A DNA stretch of 64,000 nucleotides from Lysobacter firmicutimachus (GCF_037027445.1 NZ_JBANDL010000002.1:3100001-3164000), one strand, 5' to 3'. Positions 25,612-34,870 are shown, counted from the first letter of the stretch. Numbers and translations: made by a program. Notes: generated from the letters alone by a model not told the origin.

Positions 25612-27240
25612 TCAGACGCTGCGGTAGTGGTCCTGCATCGGGTAACTGCGTGCGTACAAGGCGAACGCGGCCGCGGCGACGAAGGCGAAACCGGCGAAGA
25701 AGAACATCAGGAACGCGTTCTCGCTTAGCCCGGTGGCGGCGATGTGCGAGGTCACCGCCTCGTTGCGCACCGCCGCGTTGGTCAGCATCACCCACAGATT
25801 GCCGAAGGTGCTGGTCAGGTACCACAGGGCCATGATGACGCCCTTCATCGACTGCGGCGACTGGCTGTAGGCGAACTCCAGCGCGGTCGCCGACACCAGC
25901 ACCTCGCCGAAGGTCAGCAGCACGTAGGGAAGGATCTGCCATGCCAGCGACATGGGGTGACCGGCGTCCATATACAACTGGATCGAGGCGGCCACGACCC
26001 AGGACAGGCCCGAGACCGCGATGCCGAACCCCATCCGCCGCAGCGGGGTCGGATTGATCCCGATCTTGCGCAGTGCCGGGTACAGCACCAGGTTGTTGAA
26101 CGGGATCAGCAGCATCACCAGCAGCGGGTTGATCGCCTGCATCTGCGACGCCGCGGCCTTGGCCCCGCCCTCGCCCGAGATCAGCCAGCTCGGCCACCAC
26201 CACAGCTCGGTCGGCACCACCATGCGCTGGCCCTGCAGCACCCAGGTCGAGGCCTTCTGGTCGAACAGCGACCAGAACGGGGTGACGAAGGCGAACACGA
26301 TCAGGATCCGCAGCACCGCGCGCACGCCGTCCACCGCCGCGTCGGGATGGATGCCGCGGGCGCGCTCGAGCTGCAGCGCGATGCCGTAGCCGCCGAAGCC
26401 GATCAGCAGGCCCAGCGCCAGGCAGGCGCTCTTGACGAAGCCCAGGCTCGGGATCAGCGCCAGCGCGCCGGCCGCCAGGGCCACGCCGACCGCGGCCACC
26501 GCCACGCCCGGGTTGCCCTGCCCGGCGACCTTGCCGCGCAGCGCGGTGCGGGCGACGTTGAAGAACGAATCCGGGTCCGGCGCGCTGCGGGTCGGCGGCA
26601 CCATGACATAGCGCTTGCGGCCCAGCCAGAAAATCAACGTGGCCAGGAACATCAGCGCGCCGGGAATGCCGAACGCCACCGAGGGGCCGTATTCGCGCAG
26701 GAAGATCGGCATCAGCAGCGAGGCGAACAGCGAGCCGAAGTTGATCGTCCAGTAGAACGCGTCGAAGACCAGCTTGGCCTTGTGCTTGTTGCTCTGGTCG
26801 AACTGGTCGCCGCAGAACGACACCACCAATGGCTTGATGCCGCCGGCGCCGAAGGCGATCAGGAACAGCCCGGTGAAGAAGCCGGTCTGGTTGTGTTCGA
26901 ACAGCGCCAGGCAGGCGTGGCCGGCGCAGTAGACCAGGGAGAACCAGATGACCGTGTTGTACTTACCGAAGTAGCGGTCGGCCAGCCAGCCGCCCAGCAG
27001 CGGGAAGAAATAGGTGCCGATCATGAACGTGTGGAACACGTCCTTGGCCATGCGCTCGCGCTCGGCCAGGTCGCCGGTCGAGGCCATCAGCAGGGTCCCG
27101 ACCAGGAATGCGGTCAGGATGTTGCGCATGCCGTAGAAGCTGAAGCGCTCGGCCGCCTCGTTGCCGATGATGAAGGCGATCTGGCGGGGCATCTTGCCCT
27201 GCGAATCGGCGGTGACGGGGGCGGTGGCGGCTTGGCTCAT
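25612..27240 (-). CDS. POT-family proton-dependent oligopeptide transporter
   Basis: 542 residues, about 14 membrane helices. Imports di- and tripeptides with protons through the cytoplasmic membrane. The first helix carries IGNEAAERFSFYGMRNILTAFL, containing the conserved ExxERFxYY-like motif here as EAAERFSFYG, and the PTR2 signature is visible in PLLGGWLADRYFGKYNTVIW and in GAGGIKPLVVSFCGDQFD. The long interdomain region (about 215-320) holds two extra helices as in other bacterial members. It sits among secreted peptidases (M3, M14, DUF885), which fits uptake of their products. The broken lipoprotein and GST genes lie upstream on the same strand. Confidence 0.94.
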   Translation of the reverse strand: MSQAATAPVTADSQGKMPRQIAFIIGNEAAERFSFYGMRNILTAFLVGTLLMASTGDLAERERMAKDVFHTFMIGTYFFPLLGGWLADRYFGKYNTVIWFSLVYCAGHACLALFEHNQTGFFTGLFLIAFGAGGIKPLVVSFCGDQFDQSNKHKAKLVFDAFYWTINFGSLFASLLMPIFLREYGPSVAFGIPGALMFLATLIFWLGRKRYVMVPPTRSAPDPDSFFNVARTALRGKVAGQGNPGVAVAAVGVALAAGALALIPSLGFVKSACLALGLLIGFGGYGIALQLERARGIHPDAAVDGVRAVLRILIVFAFVTPFWSLFDQKASTWVLQGQRMVVPTELWWWPSWLISGEGGAKAAASQMQAINPLLVMLLIPFNNLVLYPALRKIGINPTPLRRMGFGIAVSGLSWVVAASIQLYMDAGHPMSLAWQILPYVLLTFGEVLVSATALEFAYSQSPQSMKGVIMALWYLTSTFGNLWVMLTNAAVRNEAVTSHIAATGLSENAFLMFFFAGFAFVAAAAFALYARSYPMQDHYRSV

Positions 27241-27394
27241 CTACGGCGGTCCTCGGCGGTCGGGTCGCGCGTTCCATCGCGTGGCCCGGGCGCAAAGGCG
27301 GCCGGGCAGTCCAGCCCCACAGCCTAACCGATCGGCCGCGCCGGCGGTTTCCGCAGTGCGGCGGACCGCGCCGTTCAGCGTCGCGAGGCCTCGC

Positions 27395-28108
27395 TCAGAT
27401 CGCCGGCTCGCCGATCTCCAGCTCGTACTCGAAATTCTGGATCATGCGGCCGAAGTCGGGGTCGGCGTCGTTGCCGTAATTGGCGCCGACCACCAGCCGA
27501 TGCCGGCCCGGCGCCAGCGGCGGCAGCAGCAGCCAGTAGCCGTCGGCCGCGGCGCGCACCCGGCCGCCCCGCTCGCGCAGGGAATCGCGCGACGCCGCGA
27601 ACGTATCGAAACAGCGCGAGACCAGTCGCACCGGGCGGGCCAAGGGACGGCCGTCGAGCAAGACCACGGCGCTGACCAGGGCCTGGTTGTTGAGCGCCGC
27701 CTCGGCCTTGACCCGCGCGCAGCTCATCGCGTTCTCGCCGCGCAACGGCCCATGGAAGTACATGTTGATCGCCGGCACCAGCAGGTGTCTCCCGGCCGGA
27801 ACCCGGCAACGGCGCTTGGCGTCGAAGCGACCGTCGGTGCCGGCCAGGAACCACACCGGCCCGTCCGCATCCTGGCCTTGCGCGCACTGCGCGCCGCTGC
27901 GGTCGCGATAGGGCTCGCGCCCGGCCGGGAAGGCGTAGACCCAGCGCCACCAGCGCGCCGTCCATTCGGCGGCGGCGACGCCGTCGACCTCGGCGACGGA
28001 TCCCAGCGGCGCCGGGACCGGCTACGGCGCGGCCGGCGCGGCGATCGCGGTCGACGCCGTGCAGGCCGCCAGAACGACGCCGAGGATCGCGCCGGCGCTC
28101 AGGCCCAT
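27395..28108 (-). pseudogene. Lipoprotein gene interrupted by an in-frame amber codon
   Basis: ATG 28108 starts a perfect lipoprotein signal (MGLSAGAILGVVLAAC, lipidation at C16) but ends after 28 codons at TAG (28024-28022). The same frame then continues open for 209 codons to 27395: VAEVDGVAAAEWTARWWRW, then GAQCAQGQDADGPVWFLAG, CRVPAGRHLLVPAINMYF and GRMIQNFEYELEIGEPAI. The downstream part has no signal and no ATG or good start before residue 83 (a GTG at 27856 loses the W-rich segment). So it reads as one roughly 237-residue exported protein split by a single nonsense base change, or by a sequencing error. The signal ATG overlaps the GST stop by ten bases, suggesting coupling. The protein family is unknown to me; the GST neighbour gives no function. 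Confidence 0.75.
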
Positions 28109-28725
28109 TCGGTCAATCCTTCGCGTTCGTAGAGGGTCTTGAACGAGGGCCGCGCCTTCATCCGCCGCGCATACTCGGCCAGGTGCGGCCAGTCGTGCGC
28201 GGGCTTGGGCAGGTTGCGGCTCCAGCGCATCAACATGGTCAAGTAGAAGTCGGCCGCGCTCAGGCGCTCGCCGAGCAGGTAGGGGCCGCGCTGGGCCAAC
28301 TGAACCTCGAAGCGTGCGCAGGCGGTCTCGATCTGGGCCTGGGCGCCGGCGCGCACCGCCGCGTCGTCGGCCTGCAGGTCCCACGGGTACCACCACAGCC
28401 GCAGCGGCGCTTGCAGGGTGCTGACCAGATTGAACATCCACTGCGCGTATTCGGCGCGCTGCGGATCGTCCAGCGCCGGGGCGAAGCCGGCCTGCGGATG
28501 GCGGTCGACCAGGTACATCGCCAGCGCCGCGGCCTCGTAATGCGGGCGGCCGTCGACGATCAGGGTCGGGATCACGCCGTTGGGGTTCAGCGCCAGATAC
28601 TCGGCGCTCTTTTGTTCGCGCGCCTGCATGTCGACCCGGCGCAATTCGTGTTCCAGGCCCAGCTCGATCAGCAACCAGTGCACGACCAGGCTGGCGGCGC
28701 CCGGGGCGTAATAAAGCGCGTACAT
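28099..28725 (-). CDS. Glutathione S-transferase family protein
   Basis: 208 residues, two domains. The thioredoxin-like N-terminal domain has YYAPGAASLVVHWLLIELGL, NPNGVIPTLIVDG with the cis-Pro, and YEAAALAMYLVDRH, where E and A contact glutathione. The helical C-terminal domain contains LGERLSAADFYLTMLMRW, the N-capping box. The residue after YYAPGA is Ser, as in bacterial beta-like GSTs. ATG 28725 begins the first strand directly, and a TAGACT hexamer at 28755-28760 could be its -10 element. The stop overlaps the ATG of the broken lipoprotein. The electrophile or substrate is unknown. Confidence 0.92.
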   Translation of the reverse strand: MYALYYAPGAASLVVHWLLIELGLEHELRRVDMQAREQKSAEYLALNPNGVIPTLIVDGRPHYEAAALAMYLVDRHPQAGFAPALDDPQRAEYAQWMFNLVSTLQAPLRLWWYPWDLQADDAAVRAGAQAQIETACARFEVQLAQRGPYLLGERLSAADFYLTMLMRWSRNLPKPAHDWPHLAEYARRMKARPSFKTLYEREGLTEWA

Positions 28726-28927
28726 GCGGCATTCTCGCGGCGGCAGGGCGCGACAGTCTAATCCGCACCGTCGCGCTCGCGCGCGTGCCTGACCCGGGCG
28801 CGGACGCGATTGCTGCCAAAACGCTGGCAGCAGTCGCCGATTTCCGGCGCCGAACGGGCCTCTCGGGCCAATTCGCGCGCCCTGCACTTCGCTACCATGC
28901 ACGGCGATTCCGGGGAGAACCGATCCG

Positions 28928-30712
28928 ATGCCACGCACCGTTGCCCGCACCGCCCTGCTGTCCGCCCTGCTCGCCGCCGCTCCGCTCGCTTCCGCCGCGC
29001 CCGCGCAGGCGCCGCTGACCACCGTCGCCGAACGCAGCGGCTTCCTCAAGACCGGCCGCTACGACGAAGTGCTGGCGCTGTGCGCCGCCTATGCCGAGCG
29101 CTACGCCGATGCGGTGCGCTGCATCGACTTCGGCGTCACGCCCGAGGGCCGGCCGATGAAAGCGCTGGTGGCCACCCGCAGCGGCGCGTCCTCGCCCGCA
29201 CAGGCCAAGGCGCAAGGCCTGCCGGTGACCCTGATCCAGGGCGGCATCCACTCCGGCGAGATCGACGGCAAGGATGCCGGCTTCCTGGCGCTGCGCCAGC
29301 TCCTGGACGGCCAAGCCGCCAAGGGCGCGCTGGACAAGCAGGTGCTGGTGTTCGTGCCGGTGTTCAACATCGACGGCCACGAGCGCTTCGGCCGCTGGAA
29401 CCGGCCGAACCAGCGCGGCCCGGAGGAGATGGGTTGGCGCACCACCGCGCAGAACTACAACCTCAACCGCGACTACCTCAAGGCCGACTCGGCCGAGATG
29501 CAGGCCATGCTCAAGCTGATCGAGGCCTGGGACCCACTGGTCTACGTCGACCTGCACGTCACCGACGGCGCCAAGTTCGAGCACGACGTGTCGATCCAGG
29601 TCGAGCCGGTGCACGCCGGCGATGCGCCGCTGCGCCAGGCCGGCCTCGCCCTGCGCGACGGCGTCATCGCCCGCCTGGCCAAGCAGGGCTCGTTGCCGCT
29701 GTCGTTCTATCCGTCCTTCGTCGAAGCCGACAACCCGGCCTCGGGCTTCGAGGACGGCGTACCGCCGCCGCGCTTCTCGCACGGCTATTTCTTCCTGCGC
29801 AACCGTCTCGGCATGCTGGTCGAGACCCATTCCTGGAAGGACTACCCGACCCGAGTCGGGATCACCCGCAATACCATCGTCGACGTGCTGGAGCTGGTCG
29901 CCCGCGACGGCGCCGGCTGGCGCCGCCAGGCCGATGCCGCCGACCGGCGCGCCGAAGCCCTGGCCGGGGAGACGGTGGCGCTGGACTACAAGACCGGCGA
30001 CGCGGTGCGCACGGTCGATTTCCGCGGCTATGCCTATACGCGCACGCCTTCGGACGTCTCCGGGGCGCTGATGACCCGTTACGACGAGACCAAGCCGGAC
30101 GTGTGGAAGCTGCCGCTCAAGTACGACATCCAGCCCGCGCGCAGCGTGACCGCGCCGCGCGGCGGTTACCTGGTGCCGGCCGCGCATGCGGCCTGGGTCG
30201 GGGCGCGCCTGGACCGCCACGGCGTGAGCTACCGCCGTCTCGACCACGCCCTGAGCCAGGCGGCGGTGGCGGCGTTCCGCGCCGACAAGGCCGCGTTCGC
30301 CGCGCAATCGGTCGAGGGGCATCAGCGCGCCACGCTGGACGGCGAATGGAAGGCGGAAACCCAGGACCTGGCCGCCGGCGCGTTGTTCGTGCCGATCGCC
30401 CAGCCCAAGGCGCGCGTGGTCATGTCCATGCTGGAACCGCAGGCGCCGGACTCGCTGGCGTCCTGGGGCGAGTTCAACAACGCCTTCGAGCGCAAGGAGT
30501 ACATGGAAGACTACGTCGCCGAAGAAGTCGCCCGCGAAATGCTGGGGCGCGACCCGCAGCTCAAGGCCGAATTCGAGCGCAAACTGCGCGAAGAGCCCGA
30601 ATTCGCCAAGAGCCCGCAGGCCCGGCTGGAGTTCTTCTACCGCCGCCATTCGGCCTGGGACGCGCGCTACAACCTCTACCCGGTGCTGCGCACCGAGCAC
30701 GTGCCGCACTGA
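28928..30712 (+). CDS. Secreted M14-family zinc carboxypeptidase
   Basis: 594 residues, exported (signal peptide about 1-23, ASAAPAQ). Zinc ligands H108 and E111 lie in QGGIHSGEIDGKD, and H210 in VYVDLHVTDGAKFEHD; the catalytic Glu is probably E299 in VETHSWKDY. The Asn/Arg pair of NYNLNRDYLKADSAEM binds the substrate carboxylate. This is the bacterial branch of M14 with a long C-terminal beta region (about 340-594), not the short pancreatic type. It probably trims C-terminal amino acids from peptides in the periplasm or outside. GGGGAGAA lies upstream of ATG 28928. It is divergent from the GST gene. Confidence 0.92.
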   Translation: MPRTVARTALLSALLAAAPLASAAPAQAPLTTVAERSGFLKTGRYDEVLALCAAYAERYADAVRCIDFGVTPEGRPMKALVATRSGASSPAQAKAQGLPVTLIQGGIHSGEIDGKDAGFLALRQLLDGQAAKGALDKQVLVFVPVFNIDGHERFGRWNRPNQRGPEEMGWRTTAQNYNLNRDYLKADSAEMQAMLKLIEAWDPLVYVDLHVTDGAKFEHDVSIQVEPVHAGDAPLRQAGLALRDGVIARLAKQGSLPLSFYPSFVEADNPASGFEDGVPPPRFSHGYFFLRNRLGMLVETHSWKDYPTRVGITRNTIVDVLELVARDGAGWRRQADAADRRAEALAGETVALDYKTGDAVRTVDFRGYAYTRTPSDVSGALMTRYDETKPDVWKLPLKYDIQPARSVTAPRGGYLVPAAHAAWVGARLDRHGVSYRRLDHALSQAAVAAFRADKAAFAAQSVEGHQRATLDGEWKAETQDLAAGALFVPIAQPKARVVMSMLEPQAPDSLASWGEFNNAFERKEYMEDYVAEEVAREMLGRDPQLKAEFERKLREEPEFAKSPQARLEFFYRRHSAWDARYNLYPVLRTEHVPH

Positions 30713-30761
30713 GCGGCATTACGACCGAGCCTTCCGCCTAGGTTCGTGAGGCCCGTTTACG

Positions 30762-30783
30762 GCCCCCTCTTTGCAAAGGGGGC
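30762..30783 (+). terminator. Hairpin after the M14 gene
   Basis: GCCCCC (30762-30767) pairs with GGGGGC (30778-30783), with CTTTG/CAAAG extending inwards. No T run follows directly, so termination is uncertain. The same CCCCCTTT/AAAGGGGG design recurs at 34105. Confidence 0.4.
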
Positions 30784-30870
30784 AAAGGGGGCTGCTTTTG
30801 CTGCCCGCAAAAGCGGCGGACGATGCGCCCGCCCCCCGACCGACCGCGCGGAGCGTCACCGCTTCGACGG

Positions 30871-30894
30871 TCGCGGCTCACGCCGCTCCTACAG
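30871..30894 (-). repeat. GTAG-type REP hairpin
   Basis: Minus-strand copy of the same REP (core 30872-30892, GTAG head at 30889-30892), 68 bases before the lipoprotein start. Confidence 0.75.
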
Positions 30895-30961
30895 GCGGTA
30901 CGGCGCGGCGGCATTCACGCGCCCGACGCTATGCTCGCTGCGACTCGGATCGGAGACTGCC

Positions 30962-31375
30962 ATGCTTTCGCGCCTCGCATTCGTCCTGCTGGTCGCCACG
31001 GCGCTGCCGGCCTGCCACGGCGCGGCGACGCAGACCGCCGCCGTACCGACCGCCGCGGGCACAACGCCCATTCCGCCTTCCGGACTGCGCGCGATCGGCA
31101 ACGAGCCTGGCTGGCTGGTCGAAGTCGGGGCCGGCGACACGCCGGCCATGCGCCTGATTCTCGACTACGGCGAGCGCAGGCTCGACGTCGCCGCCGCGGC
31201 CCGGCTCGGCGACGCCGGCTATCGCGGCACCACCGCCGATGGCGTTGAGGTGGAACTGCGCTATCGGCGCGAGACCTGCAGCGACGGCATGAGCGAACGC
31301 GACTATCCGGCCAGCGTGATGCTGCAGGTCGGCGCACAGACGTATCGCGGTTGCGCGGAGTTTCGGTCGCCATGA
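30962..31375 (+). CDS. Small COG3650-like lipoprotein
   Basis: 137 residues. LVATALPAC gives lipidation at about C18, then a Thr/Ala-rich spacer. The domain begins RAIGNEPGWLVEVG, the hallmark of COG3650-type periplasmic domains, and ends with a Cys pair (RRETCSDGMSERDYPASVML, then YRGCAEF) likely to form a disulphide. GGAG precedes ATG 30962, and TATGCT at 30929-30934 could be the -10 element. Its stop overlaps the next gene's ATG by four bases (ATGA), so the two are translationally coupled. Function unknown; the family is often found near META/heat-shock-type domains in the periplasm. Confidence 0.85.
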   Translation: MLSRLAFVLLVATALPACHGAATQTAAVPTAAGTTPIPPSGLRAIGNEPGWLVEVGAGDTPAMRLILDYGERRLDVAAAARLGDAGYRGTTADGVEVELRYRRETCSDGMSERDYPASVMLQVGAQTYRGCAEFRSP

Positions 31376-32343
31376 GCCGCTCCGCGCCCGTTTCGCCGTC
31401 GCACCGAAGTCCTGCAGACGGCGTCGCCGCGCACCGCTTCGCGCGAGGTTTGCGACATCTCGCGCAGGCCGCGCTCGCCGCCCTTGCATTGTCGTCTGCC
31501 TGCCTCGCCGGCGCAGCCGAGTCCGCAATAGCGGCCGGTTCCGCCACCGATCCTGCCGCCGCTCCCGCTGCGGCATCGCGTACCGCCGTGCGTGCAGCGC
31601 CGACGATCCGCGTGCTCAGCCTCAATCTGTGGCACGACAAGGGCGATTGGCCGCGCCGCCGCGCCCTGATCGTCGACGAGCTCCGCCGCCTGCGCCCGGA
31701 CGTGATCGCGCTGCAGGAAGTGCTGCAGCGCGACGGCCTGCGCAATCAGGCCGAGGATCTGGGCGCCGCCTTGGGCTACCGGGTCCAGTTCGTTTCGGTC
31801 GATCCGCCGCAGGCCGCGCGTCGCTACGGCAATGCGTTGTTGACGCGGGCACGCAGCCGCGCCCGGGACCAGCGCAAACTCGACCCCCTGGACGACTACC
31901 GCACCGCGGCGCATGCGCGCGTGGCGCTGGGTCGCACCGGCGCAGTCGAGGTCTATGCCACCCATCTGCACAACGACCGCCAGGGCGGCGCGATCCGCGC
32001 GCGCCAGGTCGCCAGTCTGCTCGACTTCGTCGACGCCACGCGCGGCGACGGGCCGGTGCTGATCGCCGGCGATTTCAACAGCGACGCCGATTCGCCGGAG
32101 TTGAATGCCTTGGCCGCACGCTATCGCGACGCCTACGGCAGCGCGCATCCGCAGGCGAGCGCCGATCCGGCCGCGCACACCACGCTCAACCCCGCGTATC
32201 TACCGGCGCAACGCATCGATCACGTGTTCTACGACCCGCAACGTTTCGAGCTGGTCGAAGCCAAAATCGTCCTCGACCGCAGCCGCGAAGGCGTGTGGGC
32301 GTCGGATCATTTCGGCATGCTGGCGGTATTGCGGCTGCGCTGA
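31372..32343 (+). CDS. Exported endonuclease/exonuclease/phosphatase-family protein
   Basis: 323 residues. N-terminal basic region then a hydrophobic segment (about 27-48) suggests export or membrane anchoring. The EEP fold motifs are all present: RVLSLNLWHD (Asn), DVIALQEVLQRDG (metal Glu), ATHLHNDR (catalytic His), GDFNSDADSPE (Asp-Asn) and the final WASDHFGMLAVL (Asp-His). Members are DNases, sphingomyelinases or phosphoinositide phosphatases. With no extra domain the substrate is open; a secreted nuclease or a phospholipase-like enzyme is likely. It begins at the four-base overlap with the preceding lipoprotein gene. Confidence 0.9.
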   Translation: MSRSAPVSPSHRSPADGVAAHRFARGLRHLAQAALAALALSSACLAGAAESAIAAGSATDPAAAPAAASRTAVRAAPTIRVLSLNLWHDKGDWPRRRALIVDELRRLRPDVIALQEVLQRDGLRNQAEDLGAALGYRVQFVSVDPPQAARRYGNALLTRARSRARDQRKLDPLDDYRTAAHARVALGRTGAVEVYATHLHNDRQGGAIRARQVASLLDFVDATRGDGPVLIAGDFNSDADSPELNALAARYRDAYGSAHPQASADPAAHTTLNPAYLPAQRIDHVFYDPQRFELVEAKIVLDRSREGVWASDHFGMLAVLRLR

Positions 32344-32664
32344 GCGCGGGACGCGGCGTCGACGGAGGGCGTCGTCGGCGCCGATGTTGCAGTTTCCCCG
32401 CGCGTGGCCTGCGTGGCGTCCGCTTCGACGAAGGTTCCGGGCTTCGATCGTTGACGCAAGCCTTGAGGCCTCTGCGCGCTCCGTGGTCGCGGCTTGCGCC
32501 GCTCCTACAGGGGTCCCAGGACGAAGCGCGGCGAGAGTGAGGGATGGCGGTCGCGGCTTGCGCCGCTCCTACAGGGGTAGGTCGTCGCGACGCTGGCGGA
32601 CCGTCATCCCGCTGACATCTGCCGCTTTCAGCATGACCGGTTTCCCGTGCCCCTGGAGCCCCGC
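32344..32664. other. Gene-free interval with REP elements
   Basis: 321 bases without a supportable gene. It contains the two direct REP copies noted separately and otherwise only GC-rich sequence. A Shine-Dalgarno (GGAG) for the phytase-like gene lies at its end. Confidence 0.7.
32486..32576 (-). repeat. Two REP hairpins in direct orientation
   Basis: Two nearly identical minus-strand REP cores at 32488-32508 and 32552-32572 (64 bases apart), each followed by ACAGGGG. They lie between the nuclease and the phytase-like gene. Confidence 0.8.
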
Positions 32665-34032
32665 ATGATCCGTTCCGTCCTCGGCGCCGCCGTGCTGCTC
32701 GCCTGCGCCCTGCCCGCCTGCGCCGCTTCCTGGTCGCTGCGCAACGTGGTCGAGACCGCGGCGACGACCCGCGATGCCGTGCGCCTACCGCCGGGCACGC
32801 CGGACCAGGCCAACCTCAATCGCTTCGGCTTCTACTCCGACCTCAGCTACAACCCGCGCGACGGCTACTGGTACGCCCTGTCCGACCGCGGCCCGGGCGG
32901 CGGCGTGATCGATTACGCCACTCGCGTGCAACGCCTACGCATTCCCTACGATCGCCGCAGCGGCCGCATCGGTCAGCCGATCGTCGACAAGACCGTGCTG
33001 TTCCACGCTCGTCGCCGCGACAGCCTCAACGGCCTCAATCCGCAGTTGCTCAACGGCGACGCATCCCGGCTCGGCCTGAGTTTCGATCCCGAAGGCCTGG
33101 CCATCGGCCGCAACGGCCACTTCTACGTCGCCGACGAGTACGGCCCCAGCCTGTACGAGTTCGCGCCCAACGGCCGCCTGCTGCGCGCGTTCGAGATTCC
33201 CGACAACCTGCGCCCGCGCAATGCCCAGGGCGCGCTGGACTACGTCGGCGATCGCAAGAGCGTGGTCGCCGGGCGCCAGGACAACCGCGGCTTCGAAGGC
33301 CTGACGCTCAACGCCTCCGGCGACAAGCTCTATGCGGTGATGCAAGACCCGCTGGTGCAGGAAGGCGCGGGCAACGACGGGCGCCGCAGCCGCAACGTGC
33401 GCATCGTCGAGTTCGATCTGCGCCGCGGCCGCGCCGGCGCGCAATACGTGTACCGGCTGGAGCCGATCGAGGCGCTGAACGCGATCGATCCCTCGACCCG
33501 GGACGACTTCTCCGCTACCCAGCAGGGCCGCAGCATCGGCCTGAGCGCGATCCATGCGCTCAGCGACCAGGATTTCCTGGTGCTGGAACGCGACAACCGC
33601 GGCCTCGGCGTGGAAGTCACCGCAGCGCCCCTGCACAAGCGCGTCTACCGGATTTCGCTGCGCGGCGCGAGCGACGTGTCGCAGCGCTCGCTGGCCGGCA
33701 GCAACGACCTGCCGGCGGGCGTGCGCGCGGTCGACAAGGCTCCGGAGGTCGATCTGCTTGCCGCGCTGCACGGCGCCGGCGTACGCGATGTTCCGGAGAA
33801 ACTGGAAGGCCTGGCGATCGGCCCGCGCCTGCGCGACGGCCGTCATCTGGTGCTGGTCGGCAGCGACAACGACTACAGCGTGACCCAGACCGGCGCCGGC
33901 GAGCAGTTCGAAGTCTGCGTCGACCGCCTCGGCGGCACCCGCACCCAGGTGCCGCTGGATGCCGCCTGCCCCGCCGGCACCGCGCGCATCCCCGGCACGC
34001 TGATCGCGTTCGCGGTGGATTTCCGCCGCTGA
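32665..34032 (+). CDS. Secreted phytase-like esterase-domain protein
   Basis: 455 residues; signal peptide MIRSVLGAAVLLACALPACAA. The body is a beta-propeller of the 'esterase-like activity of phytase' family: FSDLSYNPRD-like opening (here FYSDLSYNPRDGYWYALSDRG), SFDPEGLAIGRNGHFYVADEYG, DNRGFEGLTLNASGDKLY and LVLERDNRG. Acidic loops with DEYG and DNRG recur and probably bind metal. The family was named from plant-pathogen and soil-bacterial phytase activity; for this protein the substrate could be an organophosphate or ester. GGAG lies upstream of ATG 32665. A terminator-like hairpin follows. Confidence 0.87.
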   Translation: MIRSVLGAAVLLACALPACAASWSLRNVVETAATTRDAVRLPPGTPDQANLNRFGFYSDLSYNPRDGYWYALSDRGPGGGVIDYATRVQRLRIPYDRRSGRIGQPIVDKTVLFHARRRDSLNGLNPQLLNGDASRLGLSFDPEGLAIGRNGHFYVADEYGPSLYEFAPNGRLLRAFEIPDNLRPRNAQGALDYVGDRKSVVAGRQDNRGFEGLTLNASGDKLYAVMQDPLVQEGAGNDGRRSRNVRIVEFDLRRGRAGAQYVYRLEPIEALNAIDPSTRDDFSATQQGRSIGLSAIHALSDQDFLVLERDNRGLGVEVTAAPLHKRVYRISLRGASDVSQRSLAGSNDLPAGVRAVDKAPEVDLLAALHGAGVRDVPEKLEGLAIGPRLRDGRHLVLVGSDNDYSVTQTGAGEQFEVCVDRLGGTRTQVPLDAACPAGTARIPGTLIAFAVDFRR

Positions 34033-34104
34033 TTCGGCGGCGGCGCCCGGAGCAGATCCCCCGGCGCCGCTCCCTCTGCGCATCCCATCGTCGCGCAAGG
34101 CGCC

Positions 34105-34132
34105 AGCCCCCTTTCCAAAGGGGGCTAATTTT
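34105..34132 (+). terminator. Terminator-like hairpin after the phytase-like gene
   Basis: AGCCCCCTTT (34105-34114) pairs with AAAGGGGGCT (34117-34126), followed by AATTTT. Tight loop, so the inner pairs probably open. Confidence 0.65.
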
Positions 34133-34215
34133 CGTGGTATTGCCTGAGCTCACAGCAGCGCCGCCGTCCGAGATCCCGTCGAGTCCCGGCTTTGGGTTTG
34201 GGTTCTCAGCCCTTG

Positions 34216-34263
34216 CCAATCCCGAATCTCCAATCCCGAATCCCCAATCCCGAATCCCCAATC
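34216..34263. repeat. Inverted-orientation GATTCGG heptamer array
   Basis: Seven-base units of the CGAATCC/CCAATCC form run from 34216 right into the stop codon (34262-34264) of the YdeI-like gene, which is read on the minus strand. From that gene's side it is the same GGGATTNGG array, starting at the stop codon. Confidence 0.85.
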
Positions 34264-34870
34264 ACCGCCCCACATACTTCCAGTTCCGCACCTTGCCCTG
34301 CGCCATCCACTCCACCGCCTGGATCAGGCGGGCGTGGCGGGTGGCCTCGCGCTTGGCCGCTTCGATCCATTCCACGTATTCGCGCTTCTGACTCGGCGGA
34401 AAGGCCTCGAAGTTGGCACGGGCCTTGGCATTCTTGCGCAGGGCCGCAGCCAGGTCATCGGGGGTCCGCACCGGCGGTTTGCGCTCGGCGGTCCGGGTCG
34501 CCGGCCGGGTCGCGCCGGATTCGATCAACGCCATCGCCTGTTTGACCAACCGCGTCAGTTCGCGTTTGCCCGGCAGGTCGGCGACCCGGGTCAAACGCCC
34601 GAACTGGCCCATCGCATCGCTGCCGGCGGCCTGCGCGGCGCCGACCACTTGCGCGCCGTGCCAGAAGCCGAACGTCGCATGCTGTTTGAACGCCGCCATC
34701 GCGCACAGGATCTTGCCGCGGTAGAGGAAGCTCGGCATGCCCCATTTCAGGGTCTCTTCGACCTCGGGGCAGGCCGCGCGCACCAGCGCGCGCAAGTGCT
34801 GCAGGATCGGCTGCGCGAACGGCGCGGCCTGGGCGATGTAGGCGTCGATGCGCCGGTCGGCGGCGGTCAT
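34262..34870 (-). CDS. DUF1801/YdeI-like protein (OmdA-type)
   Basis: 202 residues. N-terminal half (about 5-120) is a DUF1801 domain (YIAQAAPFAQPILQHLRALV and CPEVEETLKWGMPSF, with the conserved KWG.P.F). The C-terminal part after residue 150 has DDLAAALRKNAKARANFEAFPPSQKREYVEWIEAAKR, the YdeI/OmpD-associated domain linked in enteric bacteria to resistance against antimicrobial peptides. The two together are a common fusion. The ATG 34870 is preceded by GAGGG at good distance. The 243 bases before it contain no gene. Exact function unknown. Confidence 0.88.
   Translation of the reverse strand: MTAADRRIDAYIAQAAPFAQPILQHLRALVRAACPEVEETLKWGMPSFLYRGKILCAMAAFKQHATFGFWHGAQVVGAAQAAGSDAMGQFGRLTRVADLPGKRELTRLVKQAMALIESGATRPATRTAERKPPVRTPDDLAAALRKNAKARANFEAFPPSQKREYVEWIEAAKREATRHARLIQAVEWMAQGKVRNWKYVGR

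Noticed and set aside
28022..28024. The amber codon as pyrrolysine or programmed readthrough
   Set aside because: No pyrrolysine genes are expected in this group, the position is a linker just after the signal, and no special context is visible; a nonsense change or sequencing error is simpler.
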